A stretch of 10,026 bases of DNA from JBEVMS01 sp040508515 (GCA_040508515.1 JBEVMS010000055.1:1-10026); one strand, 5' to 3'; numbered from the stretch's first letter, positions 1-8,506 are shown. The notes: generated from the sequence alone by a model not told the origin. Made by a program: numbers and translations.

Positions 1-560
1 TTCATCACGCCAAGCTCAAGGCCGCCGAACGCCTGGGCATCCTGGAAACGCAAGCGTTGCCGCGCAACAACGAGATCGAAGACGCCTTGCGCGAGCATCA
101 GCGCATCTTCCAGGCCGACAGCCAGCCGCAGTTGCTGCGCGTCAGGCGCGAGGCGGCGATCGAAGCGATGCGCTTCCTGGTCGCCTTTCAGCCGCGGCTG
201 GTCGGGGCCGTGCTGGAAGGCACTGCCGATGCGCATTCGGCGGTCTGCCTGCATGTCTTCAGCGACGATCCGGAGGCGGTCGGCTTGTTCCTGCGCGAGC
301 ACGGCGTGCCGATCGAGTTGCAGACGCGCCACCTGCGCCCTAGCCGCGACGAGCAGGCCGATTACCCGGTGCTGCTGTTCAGCGCCGACGGCCTGCCGTT
401 CGATCTGACCGTGCTACCGCGCGACGCCCTACGCCAGGCGCCACTGGACCGCATCGACGACAAACCGATGCGACGCGCCTCGCTGAGCATGCTCGAGGCG
501 TTGCTGGCCGAGGACGAGATCGGCGATTTCGAACAGCAGCTGGCCGCCGCCAGCCACTGA
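1..560 (+). CDS. Conserved hypothetical protein, nucleotidyltransferase-like, 5' end cut by window
   Basis: The frame is open from the first bases of the window (His-His-Ala-Lys...) to a TGA at 558-560, so this is the C-terminal 185 residues of a longer protein. A TTG at 57 could be read as a start, but the open frame and family-like residues before it argue against that. From memory it resembles a proteobacterial family annotated as nucleotidyltransferase-like or simply hypothetical: an N-terminal Ala/Lys/Arg-rich helix (AKLKAAERLG), a segment like NNEIEDALREHQ, then a beta-alpha core with GAVLEGTA followed by LHVFSDDPE (about residues 68-90 of the visible part) and HGVPIE. The acidic residues expected after the GT motif in active polymerase-beta-like transferases are not obvious (HSAVCLHVF). 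No signal peptide or membrane segment is visible in the part present. Function is unknown. It converges on gltA, with a hairpin between them. Confidence 0.75.
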   Translation, partial: HHAKLKAAERLGILETQALPRNNEIEDALREHQRIFQADSQPQLLRVRREAAIEAMRFLVAFQPRLVGAVLEGTADAHSAVCLHVFSDDPEAVGLFLREHGVPIELQTRHLRPSRDEQADYPVLLFSADGLPFDLTVLPRDALRQAPLDRIDDKPMRRASLSMLEALLAEDEIGDFEQQLAAASH

Positions 561-593
561 CTCATCGTCGCGAGCGGCTTCAACGCGCGCCCA

Positions 594-628
594 AAAGCAA
601 ACGCCCGGCGATGCCGGGCGCTTGCTTT
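594..628. terminator. Bidirectional hairpin terminator between the hypothetical gene and gltA
   Basis: Arms of 16 bases at 594-609 and 613-628 are complementary except for one mismatch (A601 against C621), around a three-base loop (GAT). The core is the GC-rich pair CGCCCGGC / GCCGGGCG, and the outer ends are AAAGCAA / TTGCTTT. On the minus strand the stem runs into TTTGCTTTT, a fair U-tract for ending gltA, whose stop codon lies 31 bases upstream. On the plus strand it runs into GCTTTG, so it could also end the converging gene, with its stop 34 bases upstream. Convergent placement fits a shared terminator. Confidence 0.8.
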
Positions 629-658
629 GTCACTCGGCGATCGGTGCGACGCTTACGA

Positions 659-1954
<1,296 letters not shown>

Positions 1955-2080
1955 GGAAATCTCCTTCACATAGGTCACTGCCGGTGGCGCCGATGGAGCG
2001 CTGCTGTCCAGCGAGGGAATGTCGGCACCGGGTCGGGGAACGCGATGCATCGGGCACGGAGGGCGCCTCAGATGCGACAC

Positions 2081-2108
2081 ATTATCGCACACGTCCCAGC
2101 GAACATCC
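2081..2108 (-). promoter_or_regulatory. Candidate extended -10 promoter of gltA
   Basis: Read on the minus strand, TGCGATAAT contains an extended -10 (TG, one base, then GATAAT at 2086-2081). No good TTGACA match lies at the usual distance; the best-placed hexamer is GGATGT, 16 bases upstream, at 2103-2108. An extended -10 can work with a weak -35 element. Transcription would start near 2073-2075, giving a leader of about 120 bases before the GTG at 1954. The promoter lies downstream of the rpmE2 terminator, which suits an independent unit. Confidence 0.5.
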
Positions 2109-2118
2109 GCCAGCGAAC
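2096..2118 (-). repeat. 9-base direct repeat over the gltA -35 region
   Basis: GTTCGCTGG (minus strand) occurs twice, at 2110-2118 and 2096-2104, a period of 14 bases. The copies cover about -22 to -45 relative to the inferred gltA start and overlap the weak -35 element. Two same-direction half-sites there could be a regulator site, but chance repetition cannot be excluded from one sequence. Confidence 0.4.
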
Positions 2119-2135
2119 GGCTTTAAAAGGCACGC

Positions 2136-2174
2136 AAAAAGATACGGGGCAAGCCGCAGCTCGCCCCGTATCTT
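2136..2174 (-). terminator. Rho-independent terminator of rpmE2
   Basis: On the minus strand a perfect 12-base stem (AAGATACGGGGC, rc of 2163-2174, with GCCCCGTATCTT, rc of 2139-2150) is followed directly by TTTTT (2140-2136). The stem can extend inward past one mismatch by three more pairs (AGC/GCT) to a four-base loop. This is the clearest terminator in the window. It lies 41 bases after the rpmE2 stop and separates it from gltA. Confidence 0.88.
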
Positions 2175-2191
2175 GATAATCACTGCGTACC

Positions 2192-2208
2192 GCCGCCAGC
2201 AAGGCGGC
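2192..2208 (-). other. Short GC-rich hairpin just after the rpmE2 stop
   Basis: GCCGCC (2192-2197) and GGCGGC (2203-2208) are perfectly complementary around a five-base loop, seven bases past the rpmE2 stop codon. No U-tract follows, so it is unlikely to terminate alone. It may stabilise the 3' end of the mRNA ahead of the true terminator at 2136-2174. Confidence 0.4.
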
Positions 2209-2215
2209 TGCAGAG

Positions 2216-2470
2216 TTACTTCTGCGCGGCGCCGGCGTAGCGCTTGCGGAACTTGTCCACGCGGCCGCCCACGTCGAGCGTCTTCTGCTTGCCGGTGTAG
2301 AACGGATGGGAATGGCTGGAGATATCCACCTTGATCAGCGGGTACTCGTTGCCGTCTTCCCATTTGACGGTTTCCTTGGCCGGAATCGTCGAACGCGTCA
2401 GGAACGCGAACTCGGAGGACAGATCCTGGAACACCACCTGACGGTAATTCGGATGGATATCGGGCTTCAT
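2216..2470 (-). CDS. rpmE2: 50S ribosomal protein L31 type B
   Basis: Small ribosomal protein of the large subunit that helps bridge to the 30S subunit. The 84-residue product has the type B pattern: HPNYRQVVF (6-14), LTRSTI (24-29), KWEDGNEYPLIKVDISS (36-52), HPFYTGKQK (55-63) and GRVDKFRKRY (69-78). It has no cysteine, so it is the zinc-free form lacking the CxxC motifs of type A. The start is the ATG at 2468-2470, where family homology begins. A longer reading from 2515 would add 15 unrelated residues and begin upstream of the probable -10 box. The ribosome binding site is weak (CGAG before TCAACT-ATG). In many bacteria zinc-free L31 paralogues are induced by zinc limitation through Zur, but no Zur-box palindrome is seen here and the promoter looks constitutive. 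Confidence 0.96.
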   Translation of the reverse strand: MKPDIHPNYRQVVFQDLSSEFAFLTRSTIPAKETVKWEDGNEYPLIKVDISSHSHPFYTGKQKTLDVGGRVDKFRKRYAGAAQK

Positions 2471-2504
2471 AGTTGACTCGAAAGCGGTGGGTGAAAAGGG
2501 CGGC

Positions 2505-2534
2505 ATTGTAACCACCCGACGGGCTCAATGGCAA
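2505..2534 (-). promoter_or_regulatory. Sigma70-type promoter of rpmE2
   Basis: Minus strand TTGCCA (rc of 2529-2534), an 18-base spacer and TACAAT (rc of 2505-2510). Both boxes match four or five of six consensus positions. Transcription would start near 2498, leaving a leader of about 28 bases before the rpmE2 ATG. This promoter inside the 108-base gap makes rpmE2 independent of the nucleoside hydrolase upstream. Confidence 0.65.
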
Positions 2535-2578
2535 GTCGCTCAATCACTTGTGCCGCGACGCGAGACACGCTGGCCTAC

Positions 2579-3508
2579 TCAGGCGCCCAGCGCACCGCGC
2601 ACCAGGGCGGCAAACCGCTCCTGATCGACCTCCAGCACAATCCGCGCATTAGCTGGCTGACCCAGGCGCCCGGACCAGTCGACCACCGTCGCGCCGCGGG
2701 TCAGGCGACCATCCAGCTCGATCGCGACATACCGCCGTTCGGACCGAACGATCATGCCCGGATCGATCGCCACGGCCATCGCCAGCGCATCGGCGGCGAT
2801 CACCCCGTGGCGCTCGCGCGTGGCGTTGAATGCGCGCGCGGTGCCGAACACCTGGCCGAAGAACGTGGCGCGCTGGTCGCCGGCGGCCAGCCAGCGGTCG
2901 AACTCGGCATCGTCGAAGGCGTGCCGCAAGGTGGCCTCCCAATCGACCAGATCGAAGTGCGGGAACGCCTCGAACACCACGTGCGCGGCCTCCGGGTCGA
3001 AGCCGATATTGAACTCGGCCGGCACCTTGCCGGTGTTGCCGTGCCCAGTCACCGCACCGCCCATTACCACCAGCCGCGCGACCCGCTCGGGCAAGCTCGG
3101 GTCCAGCCGCAGCGCCAAGGCCAGGTTGGTCAACGGCCCCAGTGCCACCACGGTAAGTTCGCCCGGTCGCTCGCGGGTCAAGCGCAGCAAGGCCAGCGCG
3201 GCTTGCTCGTCGCTGACCGGCGCGCGCGGCTCGGCAAAACCGACATCGCCGAAGCCGTCGCTGCCGTGCACGAACGCCGCATCTTCTTCCGGCGCACGCA
3301 CCAGCGGCGAGGGGCAGCCAGGAAACACCGGCGTCGTTGCGCCCAGCAGATCGACCAGGGTGCGCGCGTTGCGCACCGTGTGCGACAAGCCCACATTGCC
3401 CGCCGCGATACTCAAGCCGGCCACGTCGGCATGTGCGTGCGCCATCAGAATGGCCAGCGCGTCGTCCACGCCCGGGTCGGTATCGATCAACAAATGCGGC
3501 TTGGTCAT
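2579..3508 (-). CDS. Nucleoside hydrolase (inosine-uridine preferring family)
   Basis: Cleaves the N-glycosidic bond of ribonucleosides to release a free base and ribose, for nucleobase salvage. At 309 residues it has the usual family length. The N-terminal calcium-binding motif is intact: DTDPGVDDALAI (9-20), with Asp9, Asp11, Asp15 and Asp16. GPLTNLA (124-130) supplies the backbone ligand Thr127, PAEFNIGFDPEAA (163-175) supplies ribose contacts Glu165 and Asn167, and Asp240 in AADALAMA is the C-terminal calcium ligand. The residue before Asp240 is Ala, whereas classical inosine-uridine hydrolases have a catalytic His there, so the leaving-group activation may differ and substrate preference cannot be told. 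No signal peptide, so cytosolic. The ATG at 3508 begins right at the family N-terminus; its ribosome binding site is weak. It follows recG by 104 bases and no clear promoter of its own is seen, so co-transcription with recG is possible. Confidence 0.92.
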   Translation of the reverse strand: MTKPHLLIDTDPGVDDALAILMAHAHADVAGLSIAAGNVGLSHTVRNARTLVDLLGATTPVFPGCPSPLVRAPEEDAAFVHGSDGFGDVGFAEPRAPVSDEQAALALLRLTRERPGELTVVALGPLTNLALALRLDPSLPERVARLVVMGGAVTGHGNTGKVPAEFNIGFDPEAAHVVFEAFPHFDLVDWEATLRHAFDDAEFDRWLAAGDQRATFFGQVFGTARAFNATRERHGVIAADALAMAVAIDPGMIVRSERRYVAIELDGRLTRGATVVDWSGRLGQPANARIVLEVDQERFAALVRGALGA

Positions 3509-3544
3509 AAGGCTGGCGACTCAATCAACGAGCCGGCTAGCTTA

Positions 3545-3595
3545 ACCAAAGGCCAGACGGGCGGGGAGATCACCGCTGGCCTCGAAGGCTTTGGT
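3545..3595 (-). other. Imperfect hairpin between recG and the nucleoside hydrolase
   Basis: ACCAAA-GGCCAG (3545-3556) pairs with CTGGCC (3576-3581) and TTTGGT (3590-3595), with an eight-base bulge (3582-3589) on one side. It lies 17 bases past the recG stop. The minus strand continues TTAAGC rather than a U-run, so an intrinsic terminator is doubtful. It could be a weak terminator, a processing site or a transcript-stabilising structure between the two cistrons. Confidence 0.35.
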
Positions 3596-3612
3596 CTGAG
3601 GCGCAAGCCAGC

Positions 3613-5727
3613 TCAGGCATGCGCATAACGCGCCGCGCCGCCGATCCAGCGTTCGATCAATTGCTCGGCCTGGCGAGGATGCTCGGCCAGCATGCGTTCG
3701 CCCACCGCCTGCACCGCCGGCAACAAGCCGGCATCGCGCGAAAGATCGGCGATGCGAAAACTCAGCTGGCCAGTCTGACGCGTGCCCAACACTTCGCCCG
3801 GGCCACGCAGCTCAAGATCTTTCTCGGCGATGCGGAAACCGTCGTTGGTTTCGCGCATCACCTGCAGCCGTTCGCGCGCCAGCTGACCCAGCGGCGGCTG
3901 ATACAGCAGCACGCAGTTGGAAGCCACCGCACCGCGTCCCACGCGGCCGCGCAACTGGTGCAACTGGGCCAGCCCCAACCGCTCGGAGTTTTCGATCACC
4001 ATCAGGCTGGCGTTGGGCACGTCCACGCCGACCTCAATCACCGTGGTGGCCACCAGCACCGCCAGCGCGCCGCCCTTGAAGGCATCCATCACCGCCTGTT
4101 TTTCCTTGGGCTTCATGCGGCCGTGGATCAAGCCCACCCGCGCCGCGCCCAGCACCTGCGCCAACTCAGCGTAGGCGACCTCGGCGGCCTGCGCGCGCAG
4201 TTGCTCGGATTCCTCGATCAAGGTGCACACCCAATACACCTGGCGCCCTTCGTAGCAGGCGCCTCGGATGCGCTCGATCACTTCGCCACGACGCGCGTTG
4301 GACACCGCCACCGTGTGCACCGGCGTGCGTCCCGGCGGCAGTTCATCGATCGAGGACACGTCCAGATCGGCATAGGCGCTCATCGCCAGCGTGCGCGGGA
4401 TCGGCGTGGCGGTCAGCACCAATTGATGCGGCACCAGACCTTGCGCCAGGTCGGCGCCCTTGTCGCGCAGACTCAGGCGCTGGCCGACGCCAAAGCGGTG
4501 TTGCTCATCGACGATGACCAGACCCAGCTTGGCGAACGCCACCCCTTCTTGCATCAGCGCATGCGTGCCGATCACCACCGCCGCGCCAGCAGCGACCCGC
4601 TGTAACGCGTGCTGACGCGCCTTGCCGGTGACCTTGCCGGCCAGCCATGCCACCTCGACACCGAGTGGCTCCAGCCAGCCGCGGAAATTGCGCAGATGCT
4701 GCTCGGCCAGCAATTCAGTCGGCGCCATCAACGCCACTTGATAGCCTGCTTCGACCGCCGCCAAGGCCGCCAGCGCGGCGACCACCGTCTTGCCCGAACC
4801 AACATCGCCTTGCACCAGGCGCAGCATCGGCTTGCTGACCGCCAGATCCGCCGCCACCTCGCGGCTGACCCGCTGTTGTGCGGCTGTCAGCGCAAACGGC
4901 AACGAGCGCAGCAAGCCGCGCGCCAAGTCGCCGGCACCGACAAACACCGGCGCCTGCCGGCTGCGCAGCGCCGCGCGTAGCCGCTTGAGGCTCAGGTGCT
5001 GGGTCAGCAATTCCTCGAACGCCAACCGCTGCTGCGCCGGATGGTGGCCCTGGATCAAGTGCGCCAGCGACACATCCGGCGGCGGCCGGTGCACATACAG
5101 CAACGCCTGCCGCAACGAGGTCAATCCATGCGCGGCCGCCAGCGGCGCAGGAATCAATTCCAGCGCCGCATCCGCCGGCAGCATCGCCAGCGCCTTGTCG
5201 ATCACCCCGGCCAGGCGCTTGGGGCCCAGCCCCTCGGTGGTCGGATAGATCGGGCTGAGTCGATCCTCCAGCGTCAGCGGCGCCTCGCCCTCGATCCGCT
5301 GGTAGTGCGGATGGATCATCTCCAGCGCCACGCCCACCTGGCGCACCTCGCCATAGCAAAGTAGGCGCACGCCTGGCTTGAGCAGATCCGTCTGCGCGCG
5401 ATGAAAATGAAAAAAGCGCAGCGTGATCGCTGCGCCGGACTCATCGGCCAGCAGCACTTTCAATTGCGGCCGATAGCGAAACCCGCGCTCAACCGCCTCG
5501 ACGGTGCCGATCACCTGCACCCGATCGCCGGCGCGCAGGTCGCCGATAGGATGCACTCGGGTCTTGTCCTCGTAGCGCAGCGGCAGGTGGAACCACAAAT
5601 CCTGCACGCGCAGCAGACCGAGCCGCGCCAGCGCCTCAACCAGGGTCGGCCCGACGCCGGGCAGCGCCGACACCGGCGACAAGCCGGTGATGGGAACGGC
5701 GATAGCGGGCACGCGCTTGGCGGTCAT
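3613..5727 (-). CDS. recG: ATP-dependent DNA helicase RecG
   Basis: Branch-migration helicase that regresses stalled replication forks and remodels D-loops, R-loops and Holliday junctions; cytosolic, DNA-bound. It has 704 residues (E. coli 693). Domain order is standard: an N-terminal helix-hairpin segment (SALPGVGPTLVEAL), an OB-fold wedge domain (about 55-145), then two helicase lobes. Motifs are complete: Walker A GDVGSGKT (307-314), the RecG-typical DEQH box with DEQHRFGVGQR (407-417), TATPIPRTLAM (439-449), and QLHQLRGRVGRG in motif VI (588-599). The translocation hairpin region GFRIAEKDLELRGPGEVLGT is intact. The frame can open two codons earlier at a GTG (5733) immediately after an in-frame TAG. 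I prefer the ATG at 5727 because TAGG lies eight bases before it, against two before the GTG. It follows ridA by 81 bases, probably in the rpoZ-spoT-ridA operon. Confidence 0.97.
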   Translation of the reverse strand: MTAKRVPAIAVPITGLSPVSALPGVGPTLVEALARLGLLRVQDLWFHLPLRYEDKTRVHPIGDLRAGDRVQVIGTVEAVERGFRYRPQLKVLLADESGAAITLRFFHFHRAQTDLLKPGVRLLCYGEVRQVGVALEMIHPHYQRIEGEAPLTLEDRLSPIYPTTEGLGPKRLAGVIDKALAMLPADAALELIPAPLAAAHGLTSLRQALLYVHRPPPDVSLAHLIQGHHPAQQRLAFEELLTQHLSLKRLRAALRSRQAPVFVGAGDLARGLLRSLPFALTAAQQRVSREVAADLAVSKPMLRLVQGDVGSGKTVVAALAALAAVEAGYQVALMAPTELLAEQHLRNFRGWLEPLGVEVAWLAGKVTGKARQHALQRVAAGAAVVIGTHALMQEGVAFAKLGLVIVDEQHRFGVGQRLSLRDKGADLAQGLVPHQLVLTATPIPRTLAMSAYADLDVSSIDELPPGRTPVHTVAVSNARRGEVIERIRGACYEGRQVYWVCTLIEESEQLRAQAAEVAYAELAQVLGAARVGLIHGRMKPKEKQAVMDAFKGGALAVLVATTVIEVGVDVPNASLMVIENSERLGLAQLHQLRGRVGRGAVASNCVLLYQPPLGQLARERLQVMRETNDGFRIAEKDLELRGPGEVLGTRQTGQLSFRIADLSRDAGLLPAVQAVGERMLAEHPRQAEQLIERWIGGAARYAHA

Positions 5728-5808
5728 CGCCACAGCCTAGCGTGCGCCGCCGCGCGAACGGAGGCGCCGCAACGGTAGCTCACGGTCAGCACAGCACCAA
5801 CGCGACAG

Positions 5809-6192
5809 TCAGCCCAGCACCATGATCGCGTCGACCTCGACCTGTGCCGCCTTGGGCAGGGCCGACACTTCGATGGTCGAACGCGCCGGATACGGCGCCT
5901 GAAAATACTCCGCCATCACCGCGTTGACTTCGGCGAAATGTTTTAGATCGGTCACGTAGATGCCGACGCGCACAATCTGCGCCAGCGAGCCGCCGGCGGC
6001 CTGCGCCACCGCCGTGAGGTTATCGAACACGCGCCGCGTCTGCGCGGTGATATCGCCTTCAACCAAAGCGCCGGTGGCCGGATCAAGCGGAATCTGGCCG
6101 GAAAAATACACCGTGTCGCCGGCGCGCACGGCCTGCGAATACGGACCGATCGCGGCGGGCGCCTGCGCGGTGCTGACAATGCTTCGGGACAT
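5809..6192 (-). CDS. ridA: 2-iminobutanoate/2-iminopropanoate deaminase (RidA/YjgF/YER057c family)
   Basis: Hydrolyses reactive enamine/imine intermediates made by PLP enzymes such as threonine dehydratase, protecting other PLP enzymes; a cytosolic homotrimer in the family. The 127-residue product has the family's usual length. Visible landmarks are APAAIGPYSQAV (11-22), VYFSGQIPLDP (28-38), the signature YPARSTIEVSALP (101-113) with the substrate-carboxylate Arg104, and VEVDAIMV (118-125) with Glu119. These residues support an active deaminase rather than a diverged paralogue. The ATG at 6190-6192 is where homology starts; the frame stays open to 6270, but those 26 extra residues look unrelated. 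The ribosome binding site GAGAG lies inside an inverted repeat ending three bases before the ATG. It sits between spoT and recG; Pseudomonas also has ridA next to spoT, as I recall. Confidence 0.95.
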   Translation of the reverse strand: MSRSIVSTAQAPAAIGPYSQAVRAGDTVYFSGQIPLDPATGALVEGDITAQTRRVFDNLTAVAQAAGGSLAQIVRVGIYVTDLKHFAEVNAVMAEYFQAPYPARSTIEVSALPKAAQVEVDAIMVLG

Positions 6193-6195
6193 GGC

Positions 6196-6222
6196 GACTC
6201 TCGCTGCAGAAAAGCGTGAGTC
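6196..6222 (-). promoter_or_regulatory. Inverted repeat enclosing the ridA ribosome binding site
   Basis: GACTCTCGCT (6196-6205) and AGCGTGAGTC (6213-6222) form ten-base arms with one mismatch and a seven-base loop. Read on the minus strand the downstream arm is AGCGAGAGTC, which carries the presumed ribosome binding site GAGAG and ends three bases before the ridA ATG. In the mRNA the structure would hide the site. It could modulate ridA translation, or equally be a protein-binding palindrome in DNA. Confidence 0.45.
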
Positions 6223-6291
6223 TAGAACGAGGATCGAAGCGTGGGGAGTCGGGCGGCCATCGAGCGTCACACGCGCCCGTCGCGCCGACGA

Positions 6292-8457
6292 CTAGATCGG
6301 GTAGCGGTAGGCGCCGCTGACTACACCGGTGCGACGCACCCGCCGGATCACATCGGCCAAGTGCTTGCGGTTTTTCATTTCCAGGGTGAACAACAGCGTT
6401 GCCGCGGCGGCGTCGCGTTCGACGTATTCAACATTGGCGATATTGGAATTGGCGGCGGCGATCGCTGCCGCCACCGTCGCCAGCACGCCAGGGCGGTTGA
6501 TCACTTCCACGCGCAGTTCGGCGCGGTAATCACCCTGCACATCGCGGTCCCACTCGATCGCCACGCAACGCTCGGGCGACTTGCGCAGCTCCACCACGTT
6601 GGGGCATTCCAACCGATGCACCACGATGCCCTTGCCGGAGGAAAGGTAGCCGATGATCTCATCACCCGGCAGCGGATGGCAGCATTGGCCAAAGCTCAGC
6701 ACACCGCGCTCGGCGCCGGTGATGCGGATGTTCTCACTGGCGTGCGGCAAGGCCTTGGACTGTTCCCGAGTCTGTTCGCCGCGCGACGCCACCAACTGCG
6801 CAGCCACTTGATCGGGCATGCGATTGCCCAGCGCGATGTCGGACAGCAGCTCTTCCAGCCGCTTGTGCTTGGAATCGTCCAGAAACCGATCCAGTACGGT
6901 GGACGGAATGGCATCCAGGCTCGTGCCTAGCGCGTCCAGCGCGCGATCGAGCATGCGATGGCCGAAATCGACCGCATCCTCGTGCTGCAAGTGCTTCAGA
7001 TACTGGCGGATCGCAGTGCGCGCCTTGCCCGACACCACCGCCTCAAGCCAGCTCGGATTGGGCACCGCCGACGGCGCGGTGATGATCTCCACTTGCTGCC
7101 CCGATTCCAGTCGGGTACGCAGCGGCACCAGCTTCTTGTCTACCCGCGCGGCCACCGCATGATCGCCGACATCGGTATGCACCGCATAGGCGAAGTCCAG
7201 CGCGGTGGCGTTGCGCGGCAGCGAGAGGATGTCGCCGCGCGGGGTGAACAGATAGACCTCATCCGGAAACAGGTCGGTCTTGACGTTCTCGATGAACTCG
7301 GCCGACGACGAGGTGTACGCCTGGCTGTCGGCCAGCGAGGAAATCCACTCGCGCGCCCGCGCCTGCGCACTGTTGGCCGGGCCCGAATCGGTCTTGTAAG
7401 CCCAATGCGCGGCGACACCGCGCTCGGCCACCGAGTCCATCTCCTGAGTGCGTATCTGCACCTCGATCGGCGCGCCGAACGGTCCCAGCAACACCGTGTG
7501 CAAGGACTGGTAACCGTTGGCCTTGGGGATCGCGATGAAATCCTTGAAGCGTCGATCAACCGGCTTGTACAACGTGTGCACCGAACCCAGCGCCATGTAG
7601 CAGCGCATCGCACTGTCGGTGACCACGCGAAAGCCGTAGACGTCCATCAGTTGGGCGAAGCTTTTATGCTCGTTGCGCATCTTCGAATAGATGCTCCAGG
7701 CCGACTTGATCCGCCCCACCACGTGAGCGGGAATTTCGTCGGCGTCCAGCCGGGCGGTCAGCGCCGTCTCGATCTTGCTCATCACCTCGCGGCGGTTGCC
7801 CAACGCGGCCCGGATGCGCTCGCTGATGACCCGGTAGCGATCGGGATAAAGCGCACGGAAGCCCAGATCCTGCAGCTCAGCCTTGAACTTGTTCATGCCC
7901 AGCCGCTGCGCGATCGGGGCGTAGATCTCCAAGGTTTCGCGCGCGATGCGCCGACGCGACAGGGATTCCTTGGCACCCAAGGTACGCATGTTGTGCAGGC
8001 GATCGGACAGCTTGATCAGGATCACGCGCAGGTCGCGCGACATCGCCAGCAGCATCTTGCGGAAGCTTTCCGCATCGGCCTCTTGCCGGCTGGAGAAACT
8101 CATCTTGTCCAGTTTGGTGACGCCGTCGACCAGCTCGGCCACGGTCTCGCCGAACTCGCCGGCCAGCTCGGCCCGGCTCAGCTCGGTGTCTTCCAGGGTG
8201 TCATGCAGGATTGCCGCGATGATCGTCTCGGCGTCCAAACCCAACTCGGCCAAGATGCCTGCCACCTCGATCGGATGGGTGATATAGGGCTCGCCGCTTT
8301 TGCGCGTCTGCCCTTCATGCGCCTGCGCCCCGACCTCGAATGCGCGCAGCACACGCCCTATCTGCGCTGGAGGCAAATAGGCGATACGGTCTTTTAGCGC
8401 CAGCACATAAGGCGGCCACAGCATTTCGGCGACACCATGTTCCGTGACCACGTGCAT
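6292..8457 (-). CDS. spoT: Bifunctional (p)ppGpp synthetase II / guanosine-3',5'-bis(diphosphate) 3'-pyrophosphohydrolase
   Basis: Makes and, mainly, degrades (p)ppGpp, setting the stringent response to nutrient stress; cytosolic. The 721-residue product has full long-RSH architecture. The HD hydrolase domain (about 35-185) carries ITHP with His61, HDTLED (85-90) with His85-Asp86, and LSDRLHNMRTL (150-160). The synthetase domain (about 225-345) has YGFRVV (274-279), RFKDFIAIPKANGYQSLHT (303-321) and IEVQIRT. The RFKD there is the RxKD form of bifunctional enzymes, not the ExDD form of RelA. The TGS domain is near 395-460, a Cys-rich segment with FGQCCHPLPGDEI (Cys592, Cys593) and Cys618 follows, and the ACT domain is about 645-715. 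Both catalytic centres look intact. The ATG at 8457 is the only standard start before the homology begins; GGTGG before it is a weak ribosome binding site. It follows rpoZ by 141 bases. Confidence 0.97.
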   Translation of the reverse strand: MHVVTEHGVAEMLWPPYVLALKDRIAYLPPAQIGRVLRAFEVGAQAHEGQTRKSGEPYITHPIEVAGILAELGLDAETIIAAILHDTLEDTELSRAELAGEFGETVAELVDGVTKLDKMSFSSRQEADAESFRKMLLAMSRDLRVILIKLSDRLHNMRTLGAKESLSRRRIARETLEIYAPIAQRLGMNKFKAELQDLGFRALYPDRYRVISERIRAALGNRREVMSKIETALTARLDADEIPAHVVGRIKSAWSIYSKMRNEHKSFAQLMDVYGFRVVTDSAMRCYMALGSVHTLYKPVDRRFKDFIAIPKANGYQSLHTVLLGPFGAPIEVQIRTQEMDSVAERGVAAHWAYKTDSGPANSAQARAREWISSLADSQAYTSSSAEFIENVKTDLFPDEVYLFTPRGDILSLPRNATALDFAYAVHTDVGDHAVAARVDKKLVPLRTRLESGQQVEIITAPSAVPNPSWLEAVVSGKARTAIRQYLKHLQHEDAVDFGHRMLDRALDALGTSLDAIPSTVLDRFLDDSKHKRLEELLSDIALGNRMPDQVAAQLVASRGEQTREQSKALPHASENIRITGAERGVLSFGQCCHPLPGDEIIGYLSSGKGIVVHRLECPNVVELRKSPERCVAIEWDRDVQGDYRAELRVEVINRPGVLATVAAAIAAANSNIANVEYVERDAAAATLLFTLEMKNRKHLADVIRRVRRTGVVSGAYRYPI

Positions 8458-8506
8458 GCTGCCACCGGGCCCGCTCAGAGGCCCGCCTCCGCCATCTGGC
8501 GAGAAC

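Noticed and set aside
1955..2092. N-terminal extension of gltA to the ATG at 2092
   Set aside because: The extra 46 residues do not resemble citrate synthase, the extended -10 box lies within the extension, and the GTG at 1954 has an ideal AAGGAG.
2471..2578. Zur operator ahead of rpmE2
   Set aside because: Looked for because zinc-free L31 is often Zur-controlled, but no AT-rich GTTATNNNATAAC-like palindrome is present.
2528..3628. 366-codon plus-strand open frame opposite the nucleoside hydrolase
   Set aside because: Antisense shadow of a gene with intact catalytic motifs; its product is Gln/His/Arg-rich with no recognisable domain.
6193..6270. 26-residue N-terminal extension of ridA
   Set aside because: It has no resemblance to the RidA family, and the usual family start MSRSIVST... 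is at 6192.
6958..8397. 479-codon plus-strand open frame opposite spoT
   Set aside because: Antisense shadow; the minus strand carries all SpoT motifs in order. The length comes from GC-rich codon bias.
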